Part shown: piece after piece, positions 23,776 to 36,489 of the stretch
How the letters are laid out: every line of letters starts with the position of its first letter
How positions within the stretch are numbered: the stretch's first letter is position 1
Made by a program: the position numbers and the translations under genes
Assembly (NCBI GenBank): GCA_022376515.1
Contig: WTXI01000020.1
Span: 310,001-374,000 of the forward strand
Length of the DNA stretch: 64,000 bases
Origin: Lactifluus volemus
Taxonomy: Eukaryota; Basidiomycota; Agaricomycetes; Russulales; Russulaceae
Direction: 5' to 3'
Notes under the pieces: model-generated
Databases searched by the model: none
What the model was told of the DNA's origin: nothing
Seen by the model: the letters and a program-made list of their open reading frames with translations, nothing else

Positions 23776-25936
23776 CTACTCTGCTTGACCCGCAGTGATA
23801 ACATCATCTAGAAACACATGAATGGGACGATGACGATTGGAAAATGCTTAAGACAGACCTATTTTCAAGACAGCACGAACCAGCTGCAAGTTCGAGGTAA
23901 ATTCAACAGGTCAAAAAAAAGAAAGAGGTCGATACATACTTGCGTTGCGAGTAAATATTGTTGTCTCTTGGAGATAAGTGGGTCGTACACAAACTGATCC
24001 TTCATATCTACAAATGGGATCAAACAACACTCTTTCCTATGAGGCGAGCCGAGGCGCACCGTTGTTTCCTCGCCCGTTGCAATCGATGCCTAGCGTCGTG
24101 TTATTCTCCTTCACCTGACGGCTCTTCACCTCCGCGAGCGTCTCAATCGGCGAGAGCCCGCTGTTTTCTGCTAACGCAAGTGGCACAGAGTCCAACGCAG
24201 ACGCAAAGGCGCGCATGGCATATTGTTCGATCGACGGAATCTCATCGGCAGCTTTCTGTACGGCTATCGACGCGCTGATGTCCGCGGCGCCACCACCATA
24301 TACTACGCGATTGTCCTTGATGAGGTTGCGAACGGCACAGATAGCATCATGCAAGGCACGCTTCGCCTCATCGACAATCTGGATCAGTCGGACGATCAGT
24401 GGGCCTAGGTGATTTGCGTTTGGGGAAACTGCGTACCATCTTGTTACTTCCGCGAACAAAGATGGTCACAGCACGGGTATTGGCACATTCCTCGATGACC
24501 ATCATCTTGTCTCGTGTGGTTCCAAACGTGACCTCCCGGACGACTCCCGCTTTCCCGAGCTTCTGTGGTGTTAAATCCTCGAATCGAGGAACGATGCGAC
24601 CCTCAGTGGCGATCGCAATCAGCTGGGAATCTCATTGTCAAACATCCATAATTTTAGAAAGATAGTTAGCGTAACCGTTCACCTCGATTTCAGGGCCGCC
24701 GACCCATCGAACGGCTGGGAGGTCGTTTTGCATTAACAAGTGATTCGCCTCATCGTCAAAGCCCCACTGGCAAATGACGAGGTTTGCACCCGAGTCGTGC
24801 ACACGCGTGATCATATCCAAGAATTTCTGCTTTTCGTAGCTCTGGAGCTTTTTGAACTCCTCGACGCTTGTAATATCGAGTTTATGTTTTGTCTTGGGCC
24901 GTGGGGGCTCGAACGGACAAGTAAGAATAGCGATGCGCGCATCCTCCACTGTGCTCGGCATCTGTGGATGTGACATGTTCTTGTCGATGAGCACGCCCTT
25001 GATGAGTTGCGTGTCTGCAAGGGATCCACCGACTTTGCCGTCGACTTTGATGAGGTCAAACAAGACGTCCTTGCGTTCCAAGTCAGCGACCTGTAACACA
25101 GCGTCGACGGCGATTTGCGCGAATTGTTGGTGTTCTTTCGATACACTATGCGTGGTAAGTCAACGCTGGCGGGACGAACGGGTACTCGACCGAACATTTT
25201 ACTACCGAGGCTAGTCATGGCAGTTTTGAGGAGATTTTCTGTATATGTTTTGCTGTATTCGATTGTGTCCGCTATTCCCTCGAGGTTGTTCACCGCGATC
25301 GCGCATGCCCGATCAAATCCATCCGCAATCCGAATGGGGTGAATGCCACGATCAAGGAGAGCTTCGCTTTGCTCCAGAAGAGCACCAGCGAGAACTGATA
25401 CGTGTGACAGATCAGAAGCAATTCCGGGGAAGGGGGAGAACCAGAGTCGCACCAACAACACCTGTGGTACCATCACCAACTTCATCATCCTGACTTCGCG
25501 AAAGTTGTACGAGGAGTTTCGCAATCTGATGCTCCACTTCCATTTGACTCAGAATAGTCGCCCCGTCGTTTGTGACGGTGATCTCTCCATCGGGTGAGAT
25601 GAGTATTTTATCAAGGCCTGCGATAGATGAACGACGAAAGTACGAATTGGATCAAACGCGGGAACTGACCCCTCGGTCCAAGAGACGTGCGAATAATGTT
25701 GGCCACTGTTTTCGCGGCCAATATATGCGACTATGAAACGTTTGTACGCGCACTCTACGAAAAAAAGGACGCGTCCTGACCTTGATCGCCTCGATGCCAT
25801 GTGAACGAGTCTTTTTGGCTTGTTCCCTGAGGATAATGAATGGACGACCGTACTACTACAAGTTTAGTATCGTGAGGGACATGCCTAAAATTAAATATCA
25901 CCTCGTCGGTAGCATATACAGCTTGATGTTCGCCAT
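23776..25936 (-). CDS. CCT5: T-complex protein 1 epsilon subunit (CCT5)
   Basis: One of the eight subunits of the cytosolic chaperonin TRiC/CCT, which folds actin, tubulin and others using ATP. The start (25936) gives MANIKLY; a two-base insertion near 25915 breaks the frame before the first intron. The next exon reads [20 protein letters not shown]. The ATP-site exons are [20 protein letters not shown] and [20 protein letters not shown]. The apical domain contains [12 protein letters not shown] and the epsilon-typical [20 protein letters not shown]. The equatorial C-terminus shows [10 protein letters not shown] and ends, over two small exons, [17 protein letters not shown]. It is divergent from the PP2A gene. 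Assignment to the epsilon subunit rests on the DDEANHLL segment. Confidence 0.92.
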
Positions 25937-26113
25937 TTGTGTTTTAGGTGGGCTTGAGCTTTGAGGGGAAGATATAGATATTTATTTTATTAGATAACCG
26001 ACATGGCGCGTGACAGTGACCGGAAGCGTGACTTGGAAGGCTGATGACTGCTCGAGTGCTTGGCCCTTGTGCTCTTAGATACTTCAAACTGATATTTGCA
26101 CGCTACTCTTATC
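25937..26113. promoter_or_regulatory. Bidirectional promoter between CCT5 and PP2A
   Basis: 177 bases separate the divergent start codons of two core housekeeping genes, so both promoters must share this interval. It contains an AT-rich TATTTATTTTATTAG stretch near 25979. Confidence 0.5.
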
Positions 26114-27490
<1,377 letters not shown>

Positions 27491-27984
27491 CGTATTCTCC
27501 CTCTACACTGCGGATTTATCATTGATGAGTTATCTCGGACAGTAAACACTTCGCACGCTGCACCCGCGTTCTGTACATACAGCATGACCCAACTACCTCC
27601 TGTAGCCTCAACCGCCTCACCCCAATATACCTTTCTCCCGAAAATGACCCGCTCCCGGTCCTTCATTCAGCATGCCATAGAAGTGGTTACTGTGGCACAG
27701 CTATAACCTGTCAGACTACCGTAGAGATGCCACTGTCCCTGTGCTATCCTCGTCTTAACCCACACGCGATGTCATGATTTGTTCCGAATTCCTTTTTTTT
27801 TATTTACGGGAAATGGACTTTGTTTACAGAAAGACGGAAGAAGACTAGATACTGAAATAAAGCGGACGCAGAACGCGCCCTTTCGCATTTCCACGACGGT
27901 GACGAGAGAGAAGGACAGACTATGTACTGTGAAACGGCTGTAGTCAGAGTGGATGCGCTCACATGATAGGTGTGCTTCGGCGGT
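27491..27984. other. Convergent intergenic region
   Basis: Nearly 500 bases between the PP2A stop and the end of the small leftward gene. T-rich and A-rich strips near 27800 may be 3' ends. No further gene is supported. Confidence 0.45.
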
Positions 27985-28630
27985 TCACGGAGACTTGATC
28001 ACGGGAAAATAGGTTGGGGAAGCACAGAGACCTGCTAAACCCTGCAAATTTAGTGGTGGTCGGGGGTCCTCAGGCAACACGGGTCTGCGAGAAGAAATAG
28101 CACGGTACGCCAGCTACAAAAGGTGTCTCACCTTTGTCTGCTCGAGGTGCTCGCGCTTCACCTTGTGTGTCCAAGCACCTTCCTGTTCCTTAACTTCCTC
28201 CTCAAAAGCGTCGTCAATGTCAACGACGCCGTCTACGCCGGGGGCTGATCGGAGCGGACCGGAAACCTCATCACGGTCGTCTGATCCTATGTTTTCCTCT
28301 GACAAATCCCTTGCTTTAAGGTGAGCAACCGTGCGGGCGGCGAGATTGTGGACGGGGCTTGAGTCTTGGTCGGCCTGCAGCACAATGAGTTGAGGCGAGG
28401 CTGTAAAGATAGGTCCTATAGGATGGACATGCCTTAACGTTAGCCTCTGATGATGATGCGAGATGTTCGTTCCATCCAGGTGAGTGATCGAGAGGCGACG
28501 AAGTCTGATAGGGTTGGCGGGTCAAGTTACGTCGCTTCTCGCGCTCTAAAACCTGCACAGGAGCTCTTATCAGTGGCAAGAAGGGTGTGTGAGAATTATT
28601 TCGAGTCACCTCCGGGTCGTTATCGTGCAT
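27985..28630 (-). CDS. Small conserved basidiomycete protein of unknown function
   Basis: Start at 28630 with MHDNDPE, a short intron, then VLEREKRRNLTRQPYQTSSP and LDHSPGWNEHLASSSEANVK. A second intron with a GC donor (28375-28432) leads to ADQDSSPVHNLAARTVAHLK and an acidic stretch (DIDDAFEEEVKEQE) ending in KREHLEQTK. From there either the frame stops at 28114 or, more likely, a GTGAGA..TTGCAG intron joins a last exon ending FPVIKSP at 27985. The total is about 140 residues, charged, without signal peptide or membrane segment. I recall similar short proteins in many basidiomycetes but know no function. The gene model is moderately sure. Confidence 0.6.
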
Positions 28631-29225
28631 GGTGCTAGTACTGAGTTGTGAGTATGAGTGTGGTTGGAAAGATAGTTGGCAGCTTGCGTGCCACTACAAA
28701 CCTGTATGCGCGACTAGGTGGTGGTCAATATATATGCTGCATCGATCAGAGTGTGAGGGCTAAGTTTACCTAGCCAATCTGGATGTCGTGAGAGTCGTAG
28801 TGACCGTGGGCCGAGCGAGAGAATGAGTGCCGTTTCTAAAATACTGCGGACAGCGACCATAGTTTGGAGAGATCGTAGGGATTCTCTTGGTTTCTGTGTT
28901 ATCTCAAGTTTGAGTTGAGGGGTTTAATAGCAAAGAATTTGTCACTTTTTGATCCATCATCACCCAATGACATCACTCATCCCGTGACTTTTGTCGATGG
29001 TTTGAGGCTCAGCTCAAAACTTGTGGCTGCCCTACACTAAGTGGTAGCAAAGGCCAGTATTGTAAGACAGTGCCCTGGCCGACAGATTTCGAGTAGCCCT
29101 AGTAGTATCCTCCTAAGAATATTCTAGGATGGTACATACTGTAGGCACAAGACAGAGCATTCCCAGATTCTCGTGCAAGAAAACACATCTCATATTTCTG
29201 TTAGACAACACTAGCGGCGTGTTCT
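28631..29225. other. Intergenic region
   Basis: About 600 bases upstream of the small leftward gene, with no convincing ORF. It must carry that gene's promoter and the 3' flank of the next leftward reading frame. Confidence 0.4.
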
Positions 29226-29622
29226 TCAAAAGTCCTGCAAGTCTTCAGGGTTATTGTTAAGTAGGCGGAGTGTCAGGGCAAAGGGAAACATTAGATTGAC
29301 CTCTCTTCGTCCTCTGTCGGGGTTCTTGTACATCAACTCTGAGAACGCCATCTATCTGATGCAGGGCATCGACGATTGCGACAGAAGAATGATCCCATGT
29401 TGGTTTTGGAACTGAGAAGACATGAATGTCTGGTAACGCTCCGGCCTTGTGACACCCCTCCGTGTGAGTGAGCGGATCAAGGTAGGAAGGATGTCATAAA
29501 CTGACCGGGCCGAGATGAATCAACTCGGGGTGGACCCTGGAAGGATCTGCCAATAATGGGGAAGATTGAAGGAGAAGGATGGCGAGATAGGTATGTGTGT
29601 TGTAGTTTGGAGATGCCAGCAT
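29226..29622 (-). CDS. Possible small protein, unknown function
   Basis: From ATG at 29622 a frame reads MLASPNYNTHTYLAILLLQS then PLLADPSRVHPELIHLGP. A GT-AG intron (about 29460-29506) leads to a second exon, GCHKAGALPDIHVFSVPKPT followed by WDHSSVAIVDALHQIDGVLR and VDVQEPRQRTKR, which ends at another good donor (GTCAAT, about 29300). The last exon begins after TTGCAG near 29235, and the stop is uncertain. Two splice-joined exons with ordered, non-repetitive protein sequence support a real gene of about 110 residues. I do not recognise a family. Confidence 0.42.
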
Positions 29623-30009
29623 GACGCAGTCGTTCGGATATCGTATCTATCGGATCTAGTTTATAACTGTCACTTCACACGCGGCCGCAACGAGGCAGAC
29701 ACGCACACAAGAAACGCAACGTTCCCTTCGGTCGACCTAGAATCCCCTAAACCTGGCCAGCTGGTCACCTTCTTCCTGTGTTACATGTGGGAGACAATCA
29801 ACAATCAACAACCAACACAACCATCGCTCCCACAGTCACCTACGATACGCACAATCAACTTGTTCAATTTCTTCAAAAAATTTCTCAAACCTCCTACCAC
29901 TTGTTCCACCCATCCAGAGAGGCCATCTTCACAATTGTTGATGTTCTCTGGACCTTTGGTTCACGTGCGAACCCCCGCTTAGACCGCATCCTTAGACAAT
30001 GAATGCCTT
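29623..30009. other. Intergenic, probable divergent promoters
   Basis: About 390 bases between the possible small leftward gene and the rightward orphan coiled-coil gene. Contains A/C-rich sequence and a run of T/A near 29870. No further gene is supported. Confidence 0.4.
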
Positions 30010-31729
30010 GTGGAATTTTATCGCATCGTACCTCCTTCCATTCGCATATACAACGACCTAGAATACAATCACCCCTCCCACGACGACTACCTCCCCGACG
30101 ACGACGACGATTCCTACGAACTCCCAACGATCAACACAATGACCCTCCCCAGCAAGCTCGGTCAGCGCCATGACCGATCAACGCCCAATGGCACCGCCCT
30201 TGCGCAACAGCCCACCGATCCCGACCGCCTTCGGGTAAAACAGCTAGAAACGTTCAACAACCGGCTCCAGGAGCAAGTCCTCACCCTTCAGCGCCAGCTC
30301 GAGCACCTACAAGCCGACTTTTCGAGCACAAAAATGGAGCTTGAGCATCAGCGCTCGGCCAACACCCTCCTCGTTTCCCAGAAGGGTCAGCTCTCTGTTG
30401 AGCTGGCACAGGCGTGCGCCGTTCGTCAAGTCCAGGCCACCGAAGTCCACAAACTGCGGACTTCCTACGCAGAGCTGGCAAACTCCGTGCGAACTTTGGC
30501 ATCCAATGGCGAGGAGCTCAGGACGCTCAAGTCTTTCCTTACCAAGACGGACGATTATTCCGGCCAGCAGATAGTCCAAGCCGTGCACGATCTCAACACC
30601 GAGATCCTCCAGCTCGCCGCAGCAGTTTCCGACGAATTCCCGCTAACTCGCCGCTCACCAGGCTTGTGGAACGAGTCACATTGCGAACTTGTTCGCGAAG
30701 CTATTGGCGATGGCATGCTCGCTCTCTTGCGCGACGGCGATCACGAGGATGACCCCACCATCGTGCAATTGGCGGTCCAGCGTGGGAAGTTTGGTGTTGC
30801 CGCCAAGTCCTCGATTCCTTCTGCGCGGGGATTCAAACAGATGTCGACCGTTTCTTGAATGACATCTTCCACGAGATGCAATTTTCTGGTAAGTAACCGT
30901 CAGTACAGTAAAATCTCTCCCACTGTGCTGACACCTGGACACCACACCCACCAGAACCACAAGCGACGACCTCCCGCTGGCGAAGTCTTACCCATATGTA
31001 CGCGCGAAACGTACTCTCCACTTACAGTGCACCTGCACCAGCATATCCCGGGTCCCTGACGTCATCCTCTCTTATCTCACCTATATCCCTTCCCCCATAT
31101 CCCACGCCTGGCGGCACGGCGAATAATACCCCCGACCACCGCCTCTTTGCGCTTCCAATGCCACGCTCACGGACGCCATCGAATGTATCTGCGAGCTCTG
31201 TTGAAGACCATCCTCTCGCACTTCAGGCCACGTCGGCGGCATTCTCGCCATCCTCGCGCTCGCCGGGTGCACCGACGAACGTGGGGTTCATCGTGAACCA
31301 CTGCGCGCACGCTTCGGCGATGCGCTCTCGCACATTGCCGAACGGACGGAAGCGCTGGCACGTGTACTTCGTGAGGGCGTGAGCAGCGCGTGGTTCGAGG
31401 TCGTCGTCGAGCGCCCTTGCACTACTCCCGCCGCCCCTCGCGGCAAGGGCAGCGCGCAGGATGTTTGGCCGAGCTGTCGAACGTTCAACCCCACGGTCAT
31501 GGAGAACATGTACGCTGGCTATGGAAGCGAGGACTGCGGCGTGCTCTGCACGGTCGCGTTCGGATTGTCTGTGGTCAAGCGACGAAAAGAGGGGGAGGAT
31601 AGTGAGGACTCGCACCACCTAGATATGAAGGGTGAGGCAGGGGCCGCGCGGAGCAGGGCTGAAGTGTTGGAGACCACGTTGCTGGTGAAACCCAAGGTGT
31701 TGTTGGAGAGCGTGAAGGAACTCTTATGA
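30010..31729 (+). CDS. Orphan coiled-coil protein, copy 2 of a paralogous pair
   Basis: Paralogue of the gene at 8426-10452. The exact start is uncertain: the frame opens just after a stop at 29980 and the first ATG in frame is far inside. An Asp-rich N-terminus (DDYLPDDDDDSYELP) is followed by a coiled coil (LEHLQADFSSTKMELEHQ, about 30230-30420). The core is FLTKTDDYSGQQIVQAVHDL then NTEILQLAAAVSDEF (about 30530-30640). After an intron (about 30890-30953) comes EPQATTSRWRSLTHMYAR, the same block as in copy 1. The C-terminal domain includes ALARVLREGVSSAWFEVVVE and a conserved YAGYGSEDCGVLC end segment. A frame shift falls in the 31080-31210 stretch. Function unknown. Confidence 0.68.
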
Positions 31730-33944
31730 TTTTGGACTGTTTTTGACTCTCTTGAAACGGGCTTCGTCCTTGCCCCATCCAGTGTCTCCACAGATGTGAA
31801 AGAGTAGGTTTTCAGCATTCATGGAGCATTACGACTTGAGGCTGATCAGAGGGGGGGTGGGTGCATTTTTTTGCAGGCTTCATGTGCTCCGACTCCCTTC
31901 TTGATCACACACAAATACTCTCGAATGGCGCTAAAACGTTGGGTGTTCCCGGTCTTGCGAACTTCGTGCTTTAGAGCGCCATTTCCGTTTCACACGACCG
32001 ATCTCGTCACGGCCAAATTACTCAAAGGCTTTTTTTTTTTCCGCTCAAGGCGAAAAACGATCGCCTGACTGGCCGTGCGTATACCAGGCGTAATCCAGGA
32101 GGCAAGTTCTCGCTTCAATTATTTCAAACCTCCGGGCGCTCCAAAGTCTCGCTCCCCTGTTTTCTTTCGTCATCTTGAACATCGCTCAATACATGCTTTC
32201 TTTTACTATCCCATATTTAACGCATCACCGATCCCATCGCATGTATACACCTGAAACCCCCCGAGTTTCAGAGACGTCATCACTTGTTAACATTCACGAA
32301 TGTTTTGCTATGTTTTTTTTGAAACGCTGGGGATACTGTATTCTACTTACTTGCTACCTGCTATAAAACCTCGTCACCACCCAAAAAAATGGGGGGCGCC
32401 AAAATTTCTGGAGTACGATACGGTAATGTCTATTCTATTTTATGAGCAATCGGACCAAACCCCAACCGTGACCCTGCCCGACCTCTATATTTTTTCATAC
32501 CTCAACCCAGGTCCCCAGCGAAATTGTTCTGTTGCCCACCCCTCTCCGTGGTCAAGAGACTGAAACGCCTGCACCTAGCCGCTCTCGTGCGTCTCCGCGC
32601 AGGCATCGTAGCAGCAGCACCCAAGCCGCGCTCTAGCCTAACCACGTCAGCTGATGCGGACACGCCAGGGCTTGACCCCTGCCACACTCTCCAGTGCGCG
32701 TGTATCAACCACGATATGCGTTGTCCGCAACAGATTCGGATATAGACGTTGAACCACCCCTTTGCCAAGAACAATCGGCCACGGGAGAGGGATGATGAGA
32801 ACCCGAACCCGACCAGAAACAACGCCCTTGACGCCCGGGCCCGCGTGACCCCGATCGTTGAGTAAACCTTTAGCGCTCGCGTGCGTTTGTTTGTCCCTTC
32901 TGAGGAGGGTGGGGGGTTGAGATTGGATTGGCAATGTCCCCTTTACTTGTTGGGCCTCAGTACTTGCAACTGACACCAACAACGCCCCCGAGTCGTGCAA
33001 GTCCTATCTCGGCGTCTGGTTTCTCTCTCTCTCTCTTTTTTTTTTCTTAAGCGCGAACGAGGTAAGCTGCCAAGGTTGGGTCCGTCCGGACGTTCGGACG
33101 TAATTATGGCCATGCCGCCGAAATGAAGTGGGGCTCTAGATTTTTGCGGCAACTCTTGGAATCGCGAAACGTCACCGCGTCACCTTGCGTCATCTGGGGT
33201 GCCTTCTTGGCGCCCGGGTGTGAATGCAAGATCGGTGGGGGACCCCAAGAACGAAGGCGTGTTCGTAGCGTCATTGTGATACCTGATGTTGAGAGATGAG
33301 TGGCATCTCCAGAAGATTGCAATCTGTGATTGATTGTCGAGTCCCAATCACAGCCTGGTCCTGAGGCTCCCAGTTCCAGTTCCTATACACGAACACTACA
33401 ATCAGAACAGCAGGCGAGCGTATGAGTTGTCGTTCCGGTCTATGTCCCCATCCGTTAGGGGTTCTTTTTCCTCAACCTTTGCGCTTCCTTAAGGGTAGGC
33501 GTTTTAAATAGAAAAACTCACTTCCAATAACCCCCTAACCCTCTGATTTTATCTCGCTGATCAGTTGCGTGGGAGTAAGACCAGATCTAAAGTTTGGTAC
33601 GTCTAGACCCGGGCCACTATCTTCTCAGCTGTGATCAGAAGAATCAAGTCAGGGGTTGGGGAAGCGACTCTAGGATCAGCGATCTAGACAGGATGTGCCA
33701 GCGATTCAGACACGGGGCCGTCTTCTTGAATGCGAAGAGTAGTTGCGACTCATTCAACATCAGACACTCGGAAGTTACGTTGCAGTATCTTGTGATCCGA
33801 TCAAAATTTCCGACTACCGGCCAAGGTCAGGGACTTGCTAGTTCTCTGATTCGAGCCTGGCGCCGCGAATCAGATAAGGAGCCTTGAGGGGCCATACCCT
33901 GTGTGATCGGAACACCGGAACGCCTCCCGGATCATCACGGTCCT
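31730..33944. other. Gene-poor stretch
   Basis: About 2.2 kb without a credible gene. Only short ORFs of low-complexity or compositionally odd protein occur. Small features include a T/C-rich run (33020-33050) and a short palindromic GTCCGGAC/GTTCGGAC cluster near 33086. It is the left half of the gene-poor island that ends at the protein kinase gene. Confidence 0.45.
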
Positions 33945-34345
33945 AGCATGTTGCGCCACGTCCGGTCGAGGACCCATCGTGCAAAGGTGCCAGAGTGCTT
34001 TCCAGTGGCGTCTCGTATGTGTACGCAGGTCGAGACGGGTCTTCTTTGACTTCTGTCCCCAGATCAAAAGGACTACGAGGAACATAGTAAACTTGGTGGG
34101 CAAAGAGTAGAGCAAGCACAGAGAAATATGCGAGTATCTGGGTTGGGCGAGAACACATTCGTAATAAGATAACCAGGAGAAGGAGTGTGGAAGCCACATG
34201 CCTGAGCCGCGGGGGATGCTAGATGGTGGACTCGGGTGCTTCCTCCATCTGGCGATGCGATCGAGGGCGGTAGCATGCAAATGGAGGCCAGGGTGATGCC
34301 TCCGTGGAACGAGACAAGCGAGCATCGGCAGCGGAGATAATAGTA
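33945..34345 (-). pseudogene. Intron-containing partial copy of ARV1
   Basis: A degenerate copy of about 400 bases of ARV1 (6905-7345), in the same orientation. Long blocks are nearly identical at the DNA level, for example the shared stretch covering GCACAGAGAAATATGCGAGT (34116 and 7098) and the stretch encoding ALDRIARWRKHPSPPSSI (about 34210-34275). The 72-bp ARV1 intron ending CCAACCCAG is retained, but its donor has become GC. Small deletions scramble the frames. It lacks the zinc-ribbon start and the true C-terminus, so it cannot make ARV1. Because introns were kept it arose by DNA duplication, not by reverse transcription. Confidence 0.85.
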
Positions 34346-34376
34346 GTACCACAGATTTCGGTTTTAACCGTCTGAC

Positions 34377-34920
34377 TTGAGCTCCGCTGCCCACCTCACG
34401 ACGCTCACCCTGTCGACTCGGATGCTATCAAACAATAGAATTACTGTTAACCCATTTTCAATCGTTCCAGAATTGCCTGGACTTCCAGAAATCAAACGTC
34501 CAAACCCACCCATTTCTGATCTATCATCCAGATCCCCTCGAGGTCTTGGAGTTGGAGTAGATCTCAGCGAAGGCTGCATGATCACGAACGTCGTGAAGTA
34601 TACCCACAACTTGCACACTTTGTTAAGGACGTCCGTGATCCTGAGCAGCGGAATCGCGGTGATGTCGTAAGTAGACTGCCCACTCGGAAACGGTTACCTT
34701 TGCTGATCCACCTCAGGAGGACGCAATCCAGGCTATGGCCATCATTCCGTTCTTGGACTTTAGTCTGAATAGTCTTTGTAATCTCGCATTTCGTACGTTT
34801 GAAAGCTACCCACAAGTGAGACTGAACCTTAATTTAGAACAGTTGAATCATCCATTCACACTGCATTCGATCTCTTGCATTCATTGCCATTGTCCCGTCT
34901 TCTCAACACTTGATGATTAA
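34377..34920 (+). CDS. Possible remnant of a leucine-rich protein gene
   Basis: A frame from 34377 reads AHLTTLTLSTRMLSNNRITV, then PPISDLSSRSPRGLGVGVDL, then TNVVKYTHNLHTLL, reminiscent of the spaced leucines in fungal F-box/LRR proteins. A second frame continues IIPFLDFSLNSLCNLAF near 34740. No F-box, no clear start, no complete repeat. It may be a gene fragment next to the ARV1 copy, or chance. Confidence 0.22.
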
Positions 34921-35046
34921 TTCAAATTGTCAAATCTGACAATGACCGTCGACAGTGTGCACTAGATACAAATGGAATTGTCCTGTTACGGTTTCTTGAT
35001 GTAATGTCCATCTCATCCACGTTCACATGTGTGGTTACTCATCTTC

Positions 35047-35517
35047 ATGGCCAAGTTTACGGTACCGTGCTTCACCAATCCCCAATATGAGCTGATAGCT
35101 CTCCACCCCGAACATTTCCTTCCATATGGCTGCCCACTCACTGTATACGATCATGGGACCAAAAGCTACAAGAATTACGTTGTGGCGACCGACAGGTGCC
35201 TCCGTGAATCGGTAGATCCCGCCAGCCCTCTCTTTCCCCCGTTCTATCCTCGTGCGGTAGGCCGTGGAACTTTTTTTCAGCCCAATGTTTACCTTGTCAC
35301 CCTAATGCCGAAATCAAATGCCGTCGTTATTTGAGATGATTTCTACTCACCCGCCGCGAATACCTCTACCGGACCACGTCATCTCTCTTATGCGTCGCAC
35401 CATGCAGCTCGTAGAGTTGCTTTACTGGCAACCTATCCCGACAAAGGCTCAAAGGGGAATCAATTTATGCTGCAACATTTTCAAGTAGGCGAAGAAACCC
35501 TGAAGAATGTCGAGGCC
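35047..35517 (+). CDS. Hypothetical reading frame
   Basis: A frame of about 95 codons (FTVPCFTNPQYELIALHPEH ... SKNAVVI-like end at 35334) is followed in another frame by NTSTGPRHLSYASHHAARR and LATYPDKGSKGNQFMLQHFQ. The protein composition is ordinary rather than low-complexity, so a broken or intron-split gene is possible. No family is recognised and no start can be fixed. Confidence 0.25.
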
Positions 35518-35743
35518 TGACCCCACACGGATCGTGGAGATGTCCAGTGAGGAAGAGGGGGCGGAGGACTCACAGATTCCATCTAGTTCCTTGGCCCCTT
35601 CAAGGCGTCGTAAATTTGAGTGGCCGGCTGACATGGATCTGGAGGCCCGGATGGCATATGGGAGGGCAATGATGAGTGGTCATGGTATGTTGTCCTTTCT
35701 CCATCTTCGCAAATTACTGGAATTGTGTTTGTCTAGATCGTGA
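35507..35743 (+). CDS. Hypothetical short acidic-basic frame
   Basis: Opens MSRPDPTRIVEMSSEEEGAE and continues SSLAPSRRRKFEWPADMDLE and RMAYGRAMMSGH, then reaches a plausible GTATGT donor at 35684. The sequence looks like a genuine N-terminal exon, but no downstream exon is convincing. Unknown function. Confidence 0.25.
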   Translation: MSRPDPTRIVEMSSEEEGAEDSQIPSSSLAPSRRRKFEWPADMDLEARMAYGRAMMSGHGMLSFLHLRKLLELCLSRS

Positions 35744-36040
35744 TTATGATCCGCCTTGTTTGAGGGTGCCTTTGAAATGGGTGGTTTGTAGTTTTCTACT
35801 AGTATTACTTGTTGTGTTGCTGCTTAAATGTTATTTATCCAGCAATCAACGCTTACTCTAACAAAGCAAACGTGGTGTCCTGGCGAGAAAGTGTTGTTGA
35901 TGAAAGCTGATATATATTATCTGTATCAGGACAGATGACAGCTTGGTGTGTGTATGGAAATACATAGCATTGCAGTAGATACAAGAATATCAATTTCAGA
36001 TTCTGGTTTGGTAGCAGCGACAAGTGATAATCGCGACATT
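35744..36040. other. AT-rich spacer
   Basis: Nearly 300 bases of AT-rich sequence between a short hypothetical frame and the first direct repeat. No feature can be supported. Confidence 0.35.
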
Positions 36041-36210
36041 TCTAAGCTTGCCATTTTTGTAACATTATAAACTCCGACGCTGCAGGCGTGACGACCATGC
36101 TCTTTTTCATTTTATTTCACTGCACGCCACTATTTTCTATCAAAAAAAAAAAAGCATGGAATATGGCCACACATGGTACTAGCTAATTTTTGTGGCGATT
36201 GAGCTATAAT
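36041..36210. repeat. Direct repeat, left copy
   Basis: About 165 bases that recur at 37297-37470 in the same orientation, at roughly 70% identity by eye. Shared landmarks are AAACTCCGAC, CAGGCGTGAC, ATTTTATTTCAC, GGAATATG and ACACATGGTACTAG. The pair may be the ends of a 1.4-kb element or two dispersed copies of a small non-coding repeat. Confidence 0.6.
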
Positions 36211-36460
36211 TGAGCGAGAAAAACGGAGTGTGCACAAAGGAGCGCCACTCAGTAGCCCAGAAATGGAACGTAATTCCATAATTACTCACGAGAACAATGA
36301 CGACATGGAAATTACGTCGTGCTCCTCATGCACTCATGGTTGTAATTTCGGTGACGCATAAACCTACGTTTCTCCGCTGAACGGGCTGAAAATGAACTGA
36401 ACAATACCGGGATTGAGCATCGGCTAGTGTTACTGGCGTTTTTCGGAGTGCAGCATGGGC

Positions 36461-36489
36461 GGAAAGATTAATTTGCATCTAATCTTTCC
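36461..36489. repeat. Short perfect hairpin
   Basis: A 10-bp perfect stem (GGAAAGATTA with its complement TAATCTTTCC) around a 9-base loop. It lies inside the interval between the two direct repeats. No terminator-like T run follows. Confidence 0.5.

Noticed and set aside
31730..33944. tRNA or small structured RNA in the gene-poor stretch
   Set aside because: I looked for the T-loop GGTTCRA pattern with an acceptor stem and found no candidate here or elsewhere in the window.
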